Source: Mycolicibacterium porcinum (GTDB lineage Bacteria; Actinomycetota; Actinomycetes; Mycobacteriales; Mycobacteriaceae). Taken from it: DNA of 64,000 nucleotides. The notes beneath the pieces are model-generated. The model made no database searches. It had not been told where the DNA came from and saw nothing but the letters and a program-made list of their open reading frames with translations. How positions within the stretch are numbered: position 1 is the first letter of the stretch; the number at the start of each line of letters is the position of its first letter. Positions 27,618 through 36,529 of the stretch are shown here, piece by piece. The translations under genes were made by a program, and so were the position numbers. The stretch is taken from NCBI GenBank assembly GCA_002086835.1, contig MVIG01000009.1, positions 1 to 64,000 on the forward strand. Direction: 5' to 3'.

Positions 27618-27786
27618 GCCGGCCGCTGTCGCGTCGCCGGATAGGGAGCCGCTGAGCTGCGGATTTACCGAGCGGCGCGACGGTTTGCGCGCAAGGCAAG
27701 AAAGTCGTCAAGGATTCTGCTTAGCTTTCCTTCAGCCGTTAACCGTTTGGGGTTACGGCCTCCCCATCCGATGAAGGAGCTTGACC

Positions 27787-28170
27787 ATGTTGCTCTCGGC
27801 CCGAAATGCGCGGCGCGTGGTAGCTGGCGTGGCCGGCGCCGGCGCCGTAGCCGGTGCGATGCTGTTCGGCGCCATCCCGTCGGCGCTTGCCGACGACCCG
27901 GCGAACAACCCCCCCAACTGCAGCGCCGCCGATCTGGCCGGCGTGGCTTCGGGTGTGTCCGCATCGACGTCGGCGTACCTGTTCACCCACCCCGATGTGA
28001 ACAACTTCTTCACCAGCCTGGAAGGCCTGCCGCGCGAGGAGGTCAAGACCAAGGTGCACGACTACCTCGAAGCGAACCCCCAGACCAAGGCCGAGCTGAC
28101 CGGCATCCGCCAGCCGCTGGTAGACCTGAAGAACCGCTGCGGCGAAGCTCCGGCTCCCGCCATCCCGTAA
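27787..28170 (+). CDS. Secreted MHB-family hemophore-related protein
   Basis: 127-residue exported protein: a signal peptide (about 1-32, ending SALA-DDP) and a mature domain of about 95 residues. Two cysteines (NPPNCSAAD and NRCGEAP) bracket a helical core, and [17 protein letters not shown] repeats the Y-x3-H motif found in the preceding hemophore. It is shorter than its neighbour because it lacks the Gly/Pro tail. GAAGGAGC precedes the ATG at 27787 (a TTG at 27781 lies too near the ribosome-binding site). It lies 169 nt after the first hemophore gene and 43 nt before the response regulator. Haem binding is inferred from the family. Confidence 0.87.
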   Translation: MLLSARNARRVVAGVAGAGAVAGAMLFGAIPSALADDPANNPPNCSAADLAGVASGVSASTSAYLFTHPDVNNFFTSLEGLPREEVKTKVHDYLEANPQTKAELTGIRQPLVDLKNRCGEAPAPAIP

Positions 28171-28213
28171 CCGAGTGCGGGTGGAGGCAACCCCCGCCAG
28201 CGGTGAAGGACAC

Positions 28214-28915
28214 GTGACGCCCGAGAGTGTGAGCCGCACGGTGCTGATGGTCGACGACGACCCGGATGTGCGTACTTCGGTTGCCCGCCGACTGCGGCAT
28301 TCGGGGTTCGACGTCCGGGTCGCGGCGTCCGGCAAGGAGGCACTGCGGCTGTTGTCGAACGAGTCGCACGACGCGCTCGTCCTCGACGTCCAGATGCCGG
28401 AACTCGACGGCGTCGCCGTGGTCACCGCACTGCGGGCATTGGGCAACGACATCCCGATCTGTGTGCTGTCGGCCCGTGACACGGTCAACGACCGCATCGC
28501 GGGACTGGAAGCCGGTGCGGACGATTACCTGACCAAACCGTTCGACCTCGGCGAGCTCGTGGCCCGGCTGAACGCACTGCTGCGCCGGGCCAGCCATGCC
28601 GAGGGGCAGTCGGACACCATGACCGTGGGTGCGCTGACCATCGACACCGCCCGCAGGCTGGTGTTCGTCGGCGGAGAACGCGTCGACCTGACCAAGCGGG
28701 AATTCGATCTGCTGGCGGTGCTGGCCGAGAACACGGGTGTGGTGCTGTCGCGCCAGCGGCTCCTCGAGCTGGTGTGGGGATACGACTTCGACGTGGACAC
28801 CAACGTGGCCGACGTCTTCATCTCGTACTTGCGGCGCAAGCTCGAAGGGCCCGACGTGCCGCGGGTCATCCATACCGTTCGCGGCATCGGGTACGTGCTG
28901 CGGGAGGATGCGTGA
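28214..28915 (+). CDS. OmpR-family response regulator (PrrA-like)
   Basis: Two-component response regulator of 233 residues. Receiver domain 1-120 has the acidic pocket D14/D15, phosphoacceptor D58 in [13 protein letters not shown] and K108 in YLTKPFDL. The C-terminal winged helix (about 140-230) contains [30 protein letters not shown] and the wing [13 protein letters not shown]. It is closest, from memory, to M. tuberculosis PrrA, but this is a different locus, so it is called PrrA-like only. The GTG start at 28214 has GAAGGA upstream. The kinase gene follows after 26 nt. Position downstream of two hemophore genes suggests control by or of haem or iron status (inference). Confidence 0.93.
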   Translation: MTPESVSRTVLMVDDDPDVRTSVARRLRHSGFDVRVAASGKEALRLLSNESHDALVLDVQMPELDGVAVVTALRALGNDIPICVLSARDTVNDRIAGLEAGADDYLTKPFDLGELVARLNALLRRASHAEGQSDTMTVGALTIDTARRLVFVGGERVDLTKREFDLLAVLAENTGVVLSRQRLLELVWGYDFDVDTNVADVFISYLRRKLEGPDVPRVIHTVRGIGYVLREDA

Positions 28916-28941
28916 AGACCCCCGTGAGGACTCAGCGGTAG

Positions 28942-30282
28942 GTGCGGGTCTTCGGCTTCATCCGCTCGGCGTCATTGCGCACCAGGGTCGCGGTGGCTTC
29001 GGCGCTGGCGGCTGCGGCCGTGGTGGCGGTGTTCACCATCCTGACCTCGGTGGTGCTGGCCAACAACGACTCGGCCCAATTGGACCGCAGGCTCGATTCG
29101 ATCGTCGATGCCAGCATCAACCCCGAGCATCTGCAGGATCCCACCCGTGGGGTGTTGACCACCGGCCGGTCGCGTTCGTCGGGGCAGGTGGTGTTCCAGC
29201 GCGGCTTCCAGTTGCCCGCGCTGCCGCCGGGCACCGAGACCGTCCAGGTCAACGGTGTCGATTACCGGGTGCGGACGGTACACATGGACCAGCACGGCGG
29301 GGTGCTGATGTCCATCGGAATCCGTGCGGACAGTATCTTGTTGAGCCCCAACAGGATTCCGCTGTACGCCGGATTCGGAGTGGCCACCGTGCTGGTGGCA
29401 GGGGGACTGGGCTGGCTGCTGGCCGGGCCGGCCATCCGGCCGCTGCGCAAGCTCACCGAGCACACCTCGAAGCTGGACAGCGGCACCGAGACGATGCCGA
29501 AGGTGCGCGGTGTCCGGGAGGCCGAGGACCTGTCGGAGGCCATGGCGGGCATGCTCACCCGCTTGACCGCCGCACAGCGCGCCACCACCAATTCCCTTCA
29601 GGCCGCTCAAGATTTCGCCGCCAATGCCGCGCATGAGTTGCGCACGCCGCTCACCGCGATGCGGGCCGACCTGGACACGCTGCGCATCCACAACCTGCCG
29701 GAATCCGAACGCGACGAAGTGGTGGCCGACCTGTCCAGGGCGCAGCGCCGCGTGGAGGCGATCATCACCGCGCTCGGCCAGCTCGCCTCGGGGCAACTGG
29801 CCCAGGCCGAGGACCGCGAACTGATCGATATCGCCGACCTGCTCGACCGGGTGGTCAGGGAGAACGCCCGGGGGAGCGAGCATGTCCAGATCGACGTGCA
29901 GGTGGCCGACGACATCGGACTGGTGATGGGCTGGCCCGGTGGACTGCGAATCGCGGTGGACAATCTGGTGCGCAACGCCATCATCCACGGTGAGTCCACC
30001 AGGATCTCCCTGACCGCCCACCGCGTCGACGAGCATCTCGTCATCACCGTCGATGACAACGGGCGGGGACTCCCGGTCGATGAACACGAGACCGTCCTTG
30101 GCCGGTTCCGCCGGGGTAGCACCGCGATGGCAGGCGGATCCGGACTCGGCCTGGCCCTGGTGGCGCAGCAGGCTCATCTGCACGGCGGCGAGATCACGTT
30201 GTCCGACGGGCCCCTTGGCGGTCTGCGGGCGACGTTGACGATAGCGATGTCGCCGACGGGGGGTGCGGCTCAGGCGGATTGA
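28942..30282 (+). CDS. Sensor histidine kinase (PrrB-like)
   Basis: Membrane sensor kinase of 446 residues, partner of the preceding response regulator. Two membrane helices (about 15-38 and 140-161) enclose a periplasmic sensor loop of about 100 residues; a HAMP-like linker follows (AGPAIRPLRKLTEH). The kinase core has the H box FAANAAHELRTPL (H231), the N box DNLVRNAIIHG (N345) and the G boxes DDNGRGLP and GGSGLGLAL. The start is GTG at 28942, 26 nt after the regulator's stop. The sensor loop has no recognised haem or metal motif (no Cys; scattered His), so the stimulus is not known. Confidence 0.93.
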   Translation: MRVFGFIRSASLRTRVAVASALAAAAVVAVFTILTSVVLANNDSAQLDRRLDSIVDASINPEHLQDPTRGVLTTGRSRSSGQVVFQRGFQLPALPPGTETVQVNGVDYRVRTVHMDQHGGVLMSIGIRADSILLSPNRIPLYAGFGVATVLVAGGLGWLLAGPAIRPLRKLTEHTSKLDSGTETMPKVRGVREAEDLSEAMAGMLTRLTAAQRATTNSLQAAQDFAANAAHELRTPLTAMRADLDTLRIHNLPESERDEVVADLSRAQRRVEAIITALGQLASGQLAQAEDRELIDIADLLDRVVRENARGSEHVQIDVQVADDIGLVMGWPGGLRIAVDNLVRNAIIHGESTRISLTAHRVDEHLVITVDDNGRGLPVDEHETVLGRFRRGSTAMAGGSGLGLALVAQQAHLHGGEITLSDGPLGGLRATLTIAMSPTGGAAQAD

Positions 30283-30297
30283 CGCTGCACAGCGGCT

Positions 30298-31542
30298 TCA
30301 GCGTCTGTGCGTGAGCCTGTTGACGGCGGCAATCACGGGACCCGCCGTCGCCGTGACGGGTGCCCCGAGCCGGGTATCCGTCGCCCGGATGAGGCGGACG
30401 GTCTTCATGGCCATGGTCAGCACCTCGCTGCCGCGAACCCGCATGTCTGCCTCGAACCGGCTGATGGCTACCGCGAGGGTGAGATCGCCGGCGGCGAACT
30501 CACACATGCGCGCAACCAGGCTCGCCGCGTCGCGAATGGCGGCGCCGGCCCCCATCCCAGCGGTCGGTGGGGTCGCGTGCACAGCGTCGCCGAGGGCAGT
30601 GATGGGGCCGGCCGGCCACGGGGCGAGGTCGGCCGCCCGCGATGATGCCGCGTTGAACCGGAACGCGGCGACGCTGGAGGCGTCGGACTTGGCAATGACC
30701 TCGAGCGGGGGCATGCTCCAGCCGTGGTCCCGGAAGCCGGCCAGCAGTGCAGTCCGCAGGTGGGTGCCCCGTAGGTCGCGCCATGCATGGGTCATTGCGG
30801 ATTCGGTGAACATCGCACCCCAGATGTAGGTCGGTCCGGAAGTCATGGCCGCCCGAGGTTCAGTTGCCTTGAGCACCGCATTGCCCACTGGGTCCAGAAA
30901 CCCGATATACAGCGCCGTGCCCCGAGGGCCGACGGCGAATGCCGATCGTGGTCCGAGCCGTTGCCGCTCAAACAGACTGAGGTCGGCGGCGGCGGTGCGC
31001 CCGGAGAAGCCGACGATGCCGACCGGTTCGTTGGTCTGGCTGCCGGCCAGGTGACGGGCCACCAGTGAGTGGGTACCGTCCGCGCCCACCAGCAGGTCGC
31101 ACCCGAGGGTCGACCCGTCGGAGAACACGACCAGTGGGTTGCCGTCGTCGCTGGAGCCGATGCCGGACACGGTCCGTCCCAACACAAGGTCGGCGCCTAC
31201 CGCCTCGGCCAGAAGAGTTCGCAGAGTGACCCGGTCGATGTCCACGCCGTGACTCTCGCTCAGATCCGGTCCCCGCCCCAGTAGCCGACCGCGTCGGTCC
31301 CAGAACACGTCGCGCTCCCGCAGCCGCAGAGCCGATGCCGACGCCAGCAGTCTTTCGAATAGGTTGGGCGCAACCATCTTCCGCAACGACTCCTGGGCCT
31401 GGCCGTCGAGCGTGATGTGGTAGCCGCCGGTCGCCGCCACGTCGACGTCGCGTTCGAAGACCGTCACGGCGAACCCGTGCCGACGTAGGCCGGCAGCCAG
31501 GGCCAGTCCACCGATCCCGCCTCCGACAACCACGATGCGCAT
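30298..31542 (-). CDS. FAD-dependent monooxygenase
   Basis: Class A flavoprotein monooxygenase (PHBH-like) of about 414 residues. Motifs: N-terminal FAD dinucleotide fold RIVVVGGGIGGLALAAGLRR, the central VGADGTHSLVAR (DG fingerprint) and GDAVHATPPTAGMGAGAAIR near residue 290 (GD motif). It hydroxylates an aromatic or related substrate with NAD(P)H; the substrate is unknown. The start ATG at 31540-31542 puts the FAD fold at the N-terminus; a frame upstream to 31731 crosses the divergent regulator. The WYL gene (31610) is divergent with a 67-nt gap, so that regulator likely controls it. Confidence 0.9.
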   Translation of the reverse strand: MRIVVVGGGIGGLALAAGLRRHGFAVTVFERDVDVAATGGYHITLDGQAQESLRKMVAPNLFERLLASASALRLRERDVFWDRRGRLLGRGPDLSESHGVDIDRVTLRTLLAEAVGADLVLGRTVSGIGSSDDGNPLVVFSDGSTLGCDLLVGADGTHSLVARHLAGSQTNEPVGIVGFSGRTAAADLSLFERQRLGPRSAFAVGPRGTALYIGFLDPVGNAVLKATEPRAAMTSGPTYIWGAMFTESAMTHAWRDLRGTHLRTALLAGFRDHGWSMPPLEVIAKSDASSVAAFRFNAASSRAADLAPWPAGPITALGDAVHATPPTAGMGAGAAIRDAASLVARMCEFAAGDLTLAVAISRFEADMRVRGSEVLTMAMKTVRLIRATDTRLGAPVTATAGPVIAAVNRLTHRR

Positions 31543-31609
31543 GCTCTGACCGTGCCAGGAGTTGTGGACATCGAGTGGCCACGACCGGGATGGGCAGCAT
31601 GATGTGACG

Positions 31610-32614
31610 ATGGCCGATACCTCACGGCGAACGCTGCGTCTGCTGTCATTGCTCGCGAACCGACGTCGTTGGCCGCTCAGTGAACTCGCCTCCCGGCTCG
31701 GCGTGAGCGAACGTACCGTCAGGCGCGACATCGAGACTCTGCGCGTGCTGGACTATCCGATCGCGACTGTGCACGGCCCGGAGGGCGGATACCAGCTGGG
31801 CGTAGGTCACGCTTTGCCACCACAACTGTTCGATGACGGTCAGGCCCTCGCCGTCGCAGTGGCGTTACAGACCGCCCCCGGCACGATCTTCGGGCTCGGG
31901 GACGACGCGGCCCGCGCGCTGGAGACGCTCAAGCAGATCGTGCCCGCCAGGTTGCGAGCAGCCATGGAGTCGCTGCAGCTGACCAGCCTGCAGAACTACT
32001 GGGAGTTCCCGGCACCCCCGATTGACACCGAGGCGCTGAGGGCAGTCGGCAGCGCAGTCCGCAACCGCCACCTGCTTGTCGCCGAGATACTCAGATCCGA
32101 CGGCACCCGTGCGAACCCGGCCGATGCCGATTTCGCCCCCGCCCATCGCATCGAACCCCACCATCTGGTGGTCTGGGCTGCCCGCTGGTACCTGGTCGGC
32201 TGTGACCTGGCCGAAGGCGCGTGGCGCGTATACCGCCTTGACCGTCTGCATCTGCACCCACCGACCGGCATCCCGTTCACACCGCGAGACCTACCCGGCG
32301 GGGACGTCGCGCAGTTCGTCATGACTCGCCATGACCGAGGGGACACCCCGGCCAAATGGGATTGCACGGGAACAGCACGACTCAACCTGCCCGCCGCAAC
32401 GGTCGCGCGGTTTGCACCTGGGGGCTCGGTCGTCGAGCACCTTGATGCGGAGCATTGTCGCTTGACCGTCGGAGCTTGGTCCTGGGCTGGTGTGGCTGGG
32501 ATTCTCGCCACCTTTGACACCGACCTTACCGAGGTGAGACCTATTGAGCTCGTCGAGGCTTGTCGTCGCCTCGTCCAGAGATGGGAGGCTGTCGGCGCCG
32601 GAAGCTGTCAGTGA
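31610..32614 (+). CDS. WYL-domain (YafY-type) transcriptional regulator
   Basis: 334-residue DNA-binding regulator. The N-terminal HTH_11 (about 5-60, SELASRLGVSERTVRRDIET) is followed by a WYL ligand-binding domain (about 140-215) in which VVWAARWYLVGCDLAEGAWR and VYRLDRLHLHPPTGIPF carry the W-Y-L and R-hydrophobic-R signature. The C-terminal WCX part ends at residue 334. The start ATG at 31610 is chosen because the HTH begins right after. It is divergent from the FAD monooxygenase and likely regulates it. Its 3' end overlaps the DUF3054 gene by 7 nt (convergent). Confidence 0.92.
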   Translation: MADTSRRTLRLLSLLANRRRWPLSELASRLGVSERTVRRDIETLRVLDYPIATVHGPEGGYQLGVGHALPPQLFDDGQALAVAVALQTAPGTIFGLGDDAARALETLKQIVPARLRAAMESLQLTSLQNYWEFPAPPIDTEALRAVGSAVRNRHLLVAEILRSDGTRANPADADFAPAHRIEPHHLVVWAARWYLVGCDLAEGAWRVYRLDRLHLHPPTGIPFTPRDLPGGDVAQFVMTRHDRGDTPAKWDCTGTARLNLPAATVARFAPGGSVVEHLDAEHCRLTVGAWSWAGVAGILATFDTDLTEVRPIELVEACRRLVQRWEAVGAGSCQ

Positions 32615-32976
32615 TTTCGGATTCGATCCCCGGCCACGGCGAGCACCGCGCGCCAGCCCAACAGCAGCACAGCCGTCACCAGCGAGGCCACCACGATGAA
32701 GCTGACCGCCACCCCGGCAGAGGTCAGCTTGCGGAGCACCATCCCGATCACCACGGTGCTGATCCACACCACGATCCCGGTGGGCGCCAACGAAGTCGGG
32801 CGCTGCCAGCCGCGCGAGAGCAGCCAGCCCACCACGGTCCCGGTCAAGAACGGCCAGGCCGTCTCGGCCACCCCGGTCACCGTGATGCCCTCGGCGTGGC
32901 TGCGCCGCCCGATCGTGCAGAACACCACCACACAGATCAGGTCGGCCAGGAAAGCCGTGCCGCTAGCTCGTCGCAT
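32608..32976 (-). CDS. DUF3054 membrane protein
   Basis: 122-residue protein with four hydrophobic helices. Family features: FLADLICVVVFCTIGRRSHAEG at the N-terminus (the FxxDxxxVxxFxxIGRxSH signature of DUF3054) and the central WPFLTGTVVGWLLSRGW. The function is unknown. It overlaps the M23 gene by 14 nt on the same strand, downstream of it, and overlaps the convergent WYL gene by 7 nt. Confidence 0.87.
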   Translation of the reverse strand: MRRASGTAFLADLICVVVFCTIGRRSHAEGITVTGVAETAWPFLTGTVVGWLLSRGWQRPTSLAPTGIVVWISTVVIGMVLRKLTSAGVAVSFIVVASLVTAVLLLGWRAVLAVAGDRIRNH

Positions 32977-34162
32977 ATGTCATCACATCCAGTACCAGGG
33001 GGCTGACGTCGGTTTGGTCGCGCTCGGCGAAGCCCGGTTGCCGTGCGGCCGGCTTGCCGTCGAACAGCGCATCGGCGGCGGCCAGCGAGGTGAGCCGCGA
33101 ATCGAGCCGGAACGATTTGAAGGTAAATGGTAAGCCATTGGACGCCAAAGGATCCGGGCCGTCCATCACATGGAAGTGCAGGTGCGGTGCGTCGGAGTTG
33201 CCAGAGTTGCCGAGGGCCCCGATGACCTGCCCGGCGCTGAGCTTGTCACCGGGCTTGACCTTGAGGCTGTTCGGCTGCAGGTGGGCGTAGAAGGCGTAGT
33301 TGCCGTCGCCGATGTCCTGCACGATGTGGTTGCCACCGTACTGCTGCAGGGTGAGGCCGCTCGGCGTGACCCCGGGCACCTGTTCGTTCAGTCCGTCGAG
33401 CACCGCCACCACCGGCCCGTCGGCCACGGCGTGGATCTCCGCACCGAAGTAGGGGTAGCTCGCGACCTTGGCCCGGTCCCCGGCGAACAGCCGGCCATCG
33501 ACACCGAGCTGCACGTAGTCGATCGCGAATCGTTCAGCGGCCCATACCTTTCCGTTGATGGGGTTGAGGGCCATCCGGTGCGGGGTCATATCGCAGCAGC
33601 TGTTGGCGTCCACCCAGTTGTCGCCGGTCAGCGGCGGGGAGATGGATACCGGTTTGCGGGTCTGCACCGCCACCGGTGCCACGGACTCGGTCAGGGTCGG
33701 CGGGATCAGCGGCGGCATCGGCTTGGCCACCGTGATCCCGAGTTCGTGGGTGAGCTCTCCTGGCACCTGCGCGGGGTCGTCGGCGACGACGTCCATCCAC
33801 ACGTAAGCGCTCTGGCCGGGGCCGAGCACATTGTTTCCGACCGCGGAATTGCCCACCGCCCTGGTCCAGTACTTGAGGCTGTCCCCGGACAGTGTGAGTA
33901 GCTTGCGGTCGGCAGTCGAGGCGCTCAGCGAGTTGAGGGTGACAACTCCCGGCGAGGTGTTGGTCAACATCAGCTCGTAGGCCAGGTGGGTGCGGCCATC
34001 GGTCGCCGCCACCGGAACAGGTTCTGCCAGAACCGATCCCACCACCGGCGTGACCGCAGGCGGCGGAGTCGTGGTGGTGGGCGATTCCGGCTGCGGAGCC
34101 TGTGCCGACGAACACCCGGCCAAGGTCAGGGCGAGCACAGCGATCGGATACCGGATTCGCAT
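32963..34162 (-). CDS. M23-family peptidase-domain lipoprotein
   Basis: 399-residue envelope protein. The N-terminal lipobox LAGC (14-17, C17) predicts lipidation. A Thr/Pro-rich linker and an Ig-like domain (about 45-150) precede a LytM/M23 domain. In the latter GGNHIVQDIGDGNYAFYAHL and PHLHFHVMDGPD match the zinc-binding H-x-H and surrounding strands, and RFAIDYV aligns with the family's usual GxDI ligand strand, where the first histidine is not evident. Activity is therefore uncertain; it may be a hydrolase or a non-catalytic activator of septal hydrolases. The start ATG at 34160-34162 is the one giving the lipobox. It overlaps DUF3054 by 14 nt and lies 8 nt downstream of the UPF0104 gene. 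Confidence 0.85.
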   Translation of the reverse strand: MRIRYPIAVLALTLAGCSSAQAPQPESPTTTTPPPAVTPVVGSVLAEPVPVAATDGRTHLAYELMLTNTSPGVVTLNSLSASTADRKLLTLSGDSLKYWTRAVGNSAVGNNVLGPGQSAYVWMDVVADDPAQVPGELTHELGITVAKPMPPLIPPTLTESVAPVAVQTRKPVSISPPLTGDNWVDANSCCDMTPHRMALNPINGKVWAAERFAIDYVQLGVDGRLFAGDRAKVASYPYFGAEIHAVADGPVVAVLDGLNEQVPGVTPSGLTLQQYGGNHIVQDIGDGNYAFYAHLQPNSLKVKPGDKLSAGQVIGALGNSGNSDAPHLHFHVMDGPDPLASNGLPFTFKSFRLDSRLTSLAAADALFDGKPAARQPGFAERDQTDVSPLVLDVMTYATS

Positions 34163-34170
34163 GGACGCTC

Positions 34171-35310
34171 CTAGCGTTCGGATTCGGGGTGGGAGTTTTT
34201 GTCGGGGCCGGCGTCTTGCTGGATTGCCGGCCCGCCGGCGTCTTGCTGGATTGCCGGCCCGCCGGCGTCGGGATCCAGGTCCTTCTCGGTGCGGAACATG
34301 AAGAAGAACACCACCCAGCCGATCGCCGAGATGAAGATCCAGCTGACCAGCCGATAGATGAGCATCGCCGAGATGGCAGAGGCCAGCGTCAGCCCCGAGG
34401 AGACCAACCCGGGCACCAGCACCGCTTCCACGACGAGGAGCCCGCCCGGCATCAACGGGATCGACCCGACCGCACGGGCCGCGGCGTAGGCGACGGTGAC
34501 TCCGGCCAGTGACGGATGACCGCCGGCGGCGTAGCAGGCGAACGCCAGGCAGGCCACGTCGGCGATCCAGTTGAACATCGACCAGCTGAACGCCACCGCG
34601 AGATCTCGACGGCCCAGGCTGACCGATTCGAGCTGCTGCAGGATCTCGCGCCACTTGGCCAGCCCGACGTCAGAGGGCTTGCCGCGCAACGAGTTCACCC
34701 ACGACAGCACCTTGACCCCGATGCCGTCGATCAGCTCGGGCCTGGTGGCCACGGCCTGGGCCAGCAGGATGATCGCGAGGAACGCGCCCAGTGAAAAGAT
34801 CAGCGACAGTGGGTTCTTGCTGGCCCCGAGCAGGAGGGCGCCGCCGAGGCCCAGCAGCGCCAGCCCCACGATCTGCAGTACGCCGGACATCACCAGCTGC
34901 CATGAGGCCACCAACGGTGAGGCGCCCCAGATGCGTTGCTGGCGGTAGACGAACGTCGCGGAGAGCACCGGCCCGCCGGGCATCGTGGTCGACAGCGCGT
35001 TGCCGGCGTAGAACGCGGCCTCCGAACGCCACTGCTTGACGGGCACCCCGGCCGAGCGCAGCAGTGTCCGCTGGATCTGGGCGAAGCTGTGCATCGACGC
35101 CATCGCGGCGCCGACCGCCGCCAGTACCCACCAGCCGTTCGCGGTCAGCAGGCTGCGCCAGGCTTTCGCCAGCTGATCCCAGACCAGGGTCACCTCGACG
35201 GCCAGCACGGTGACCGCGAGTGCGATGACCACCCATCGCGCCCACCAGTACCTACCGCGCGTGGAGCCGGCCCGGGCCCGGGCCGTGTCGGCCGGCGCGT
35301 CCTGTGACAC
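34171..35310 (-). CDS. UPF0104/lysylphosphatidylglycerol synthase-TM-like membrane protein (Rv0204c-like)
   Basis: Integral membrane protein of about 379 residues with seven to eight helices, related to the flippase half of MprF and to bacterial UPF0104 proteins. Landmarks: GNALSTTMPGGPVLSATFVY and SIPLMPGGLLVVEAVLVPGL (the conserved PGG repeats). The C-terminal tail is cytoplasmic and polar and carries the in-frame tandem repeat DAGGPAIQQ twice, from a 27-bp DNA duplication. The start is GTG at 35308-35310 (no strong ribosome-binding site); the frame could begin further upstream. From memory this corresponds to Rv0204c. The substrate is unknown. Confidence 0.83.
   Translation of the reverse strand: MSQDAPADTARARAGSTRGRYWWARWVVIALAVTVLAVEVTLVWDQLAKAWRSLLTANGWWVLAAVGAAMASMHSFAQIQRTLLRSAGVPVKQWRSEAAFYAGNALSTTMPGGPVLSATFVYRQQRIWGASPLVASWQLVMSGVLQIVGLALLGLGGALLLGASKNPLSLIFSLGAFLAIILLAQAVATRPELIDGIGVKVLSWVNSLRGKPSDVGLAKWREILQQLESVSLGRRDLAVAFSWSMFNWIADVACLAFACYAAGGHPSLAGVTVAYAAARAVGSIPLMPGGLLVVEAVLVPGLVSSGLTLASAISAMLIYRLVSWIFISAIGWVVFFFMFRTEKDLDPDAGGPAIQQDAGGPAIQQDAGPDKNSHPESER
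34207..34269. repeat. 27-bp tandem repeat in the UPF0104 gene
   Basis: Two perfect 27-bp units (34207-34233 and 34234-34260) followed by the first 9 bp of a third. They encode two DAGGPAIQQ units in the cytoplasmic tail, so copy-number change would stay in frame. Confidence 0.9.
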
Positions 35311-35370
35311 GCCATACAGGGTAACCGCGCAGGTCGCAACGACATCGCCGGTTGTGGCGGCGCGCCGCAT

Positions 35371-35382
35371 TAGGCTACCGAC
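35371..35382 (+). promoter_or_regulatory. Probable leaderless promoter -10 of the AI-2E family gene
   Basis: TAGGCT at 35371-35376 lies 6 nt before the ATG, with no Shine-Dalgarno sequence. Confidence 0.45.
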
Positions 35383-36522
35383 ATGTCACCGGATCCTGTT
35401 GCCGATGAGGCCGTCACGCCGTTCGTCCGTAAGGTTGCGGCCTGGTCATGGCGTCTGCTCGTCATATTGGCCGCTGTCGTGGCGTTGCTGTGGCTGGTCA
35501 AACACCTCGAGGTGATCGTCGTGCCGGTGGCCCTGGCCACCATGGTGGCGGCTTTGCTGCTGCCCGCGGTCGACTTCATGGACCGCCGGGGCGCGCCGCG
35601 CGGGGCCGCTGTGGCCTTGGTGCTGCTGGCCAGTTTCGCGGTGGTGGGCGGCATCCTGAGCTTCGTCATCTCCCAATTCATCGAGGGTGCACCGCAACTC
35701 GTGGAACAGGTGACTCGAAGCATCGACGGGCTGCGCAACTGGCTGATCAACGGACCGCTTCAGCTGAGCAAGGAGCAGATCGACCAGGCCGGCAACACCG
35801 CGATCGAGGCGTTGCAGCGCAACCAGGAGAAGCTCACCACCGGGGCGCTCTCCACCGCGGGGACCCTCACCGAACTGCTCACCGGCGCGTTGTTGGTGTT
35901 GTTCACCCTGATCTTCCTGCTGCAGGGTGGGCGCAGCATCTTCGCGTTCGTCACCAAGGTGTTCCCGATCCACGTGCGGGAACGGGTCCGCGACGCCGGA
36001 CGGGCCGGCTTCCACTCGCTGGGCGGCTACATGCGGGCGACGTTCCTGGTGGCCCTGGTCGACGCGGTCGGCATCGGTACGGGCCTGGCGATCATGGGTA
36101 TCCCACTCGCGCTGCCGCTGGCCTCGCTGGTGTTCATGGGCGCGTTCATCCCGCTGGTCGGTGCCGTCGTGGCCGGATTCCTGGCGGTGGTGGTGGCGCT
36201 GCTGGCCAAGGGGTTCGTCTACGCCCTGATCACTCTCGGGCTGATCATCGCCGTGCAGCAGCTGGAAGGCCATGTGCTGCAACCGCTGGTGATGGGCCGT
36301 GCGGTGTCGATCCACCCGTTGGCGGTGGTGTTGGCCATCGCGGGCGGCGGCGTGCTGGCGGGCATCGTCGGCGCCCTACTGGCCGTGCCGACGGTGGCGT
36401 TCATCAACAGCGCGACCCGGGTCCTGCTGGCCGAGGACCCGGACGCCGAAGAAGCCCGGCAGGAGGACGAGGACAGCGTTCTCATCCAGGCCCCTGCCGA
36501 TGACCTGTCAGAGCGGGATTAG
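35383..36522 (+). CDS. AI-2E family transporter (Rv0205-like)
   Basis: Membrane protein of 379 residues with eight helices, of the YdiK/PerM (AI-2E) family. Landmarks: [24 protein letters not shown] at the N-terminus; a central helix pair ([20 protein letters not shown]); and the C-terminal conserved [19 protein letters not shown], then [21 protein letters not shown] (the family hallmark QxxExxxLxPxxxG) and [21 protein letters not shown]. tuberculosis Rv0205 is its counterpart. Transport of autoinducer-like or cell-wall compounds is uncertain. It is convergent with mmpL3, with a 7-nt gap. Confidence 0.92.
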   Translation: MSPDPVADEAVTPFVRKVAAWSWRLLVILAAVVALLWLVKHLEVIVVPVALATMVAALLLPAVDFMDRRGAPRGAAVALVLLASFAVVGGILSFVISQFIEGAPQLVEQVTRSIDGLRNWLINGPLQLSKEQIDQAGNTAIEALQRNQEKLTTGALSTAGTLTELLTGALLVLFTLIFLLQGGRSIFAFVTKVFPIHVRERVRDAGRAGFHSLGGYMRATFLVALVDAVGIGTGLAIMGIPLALPLASLVFMGAFIPLVGAVVAGFLAVVVALLAKGFVYALITLGLIIAVQQLEGHVLQPLVMGRAVSIHPLAVVLAIAGGGVLAGIVGALLAVPTVAFINSATRVLLAEDPDAEEARQEDEDSVLIQAPADDLSERD

Positions 36523-36529
36523 CTCGTTC

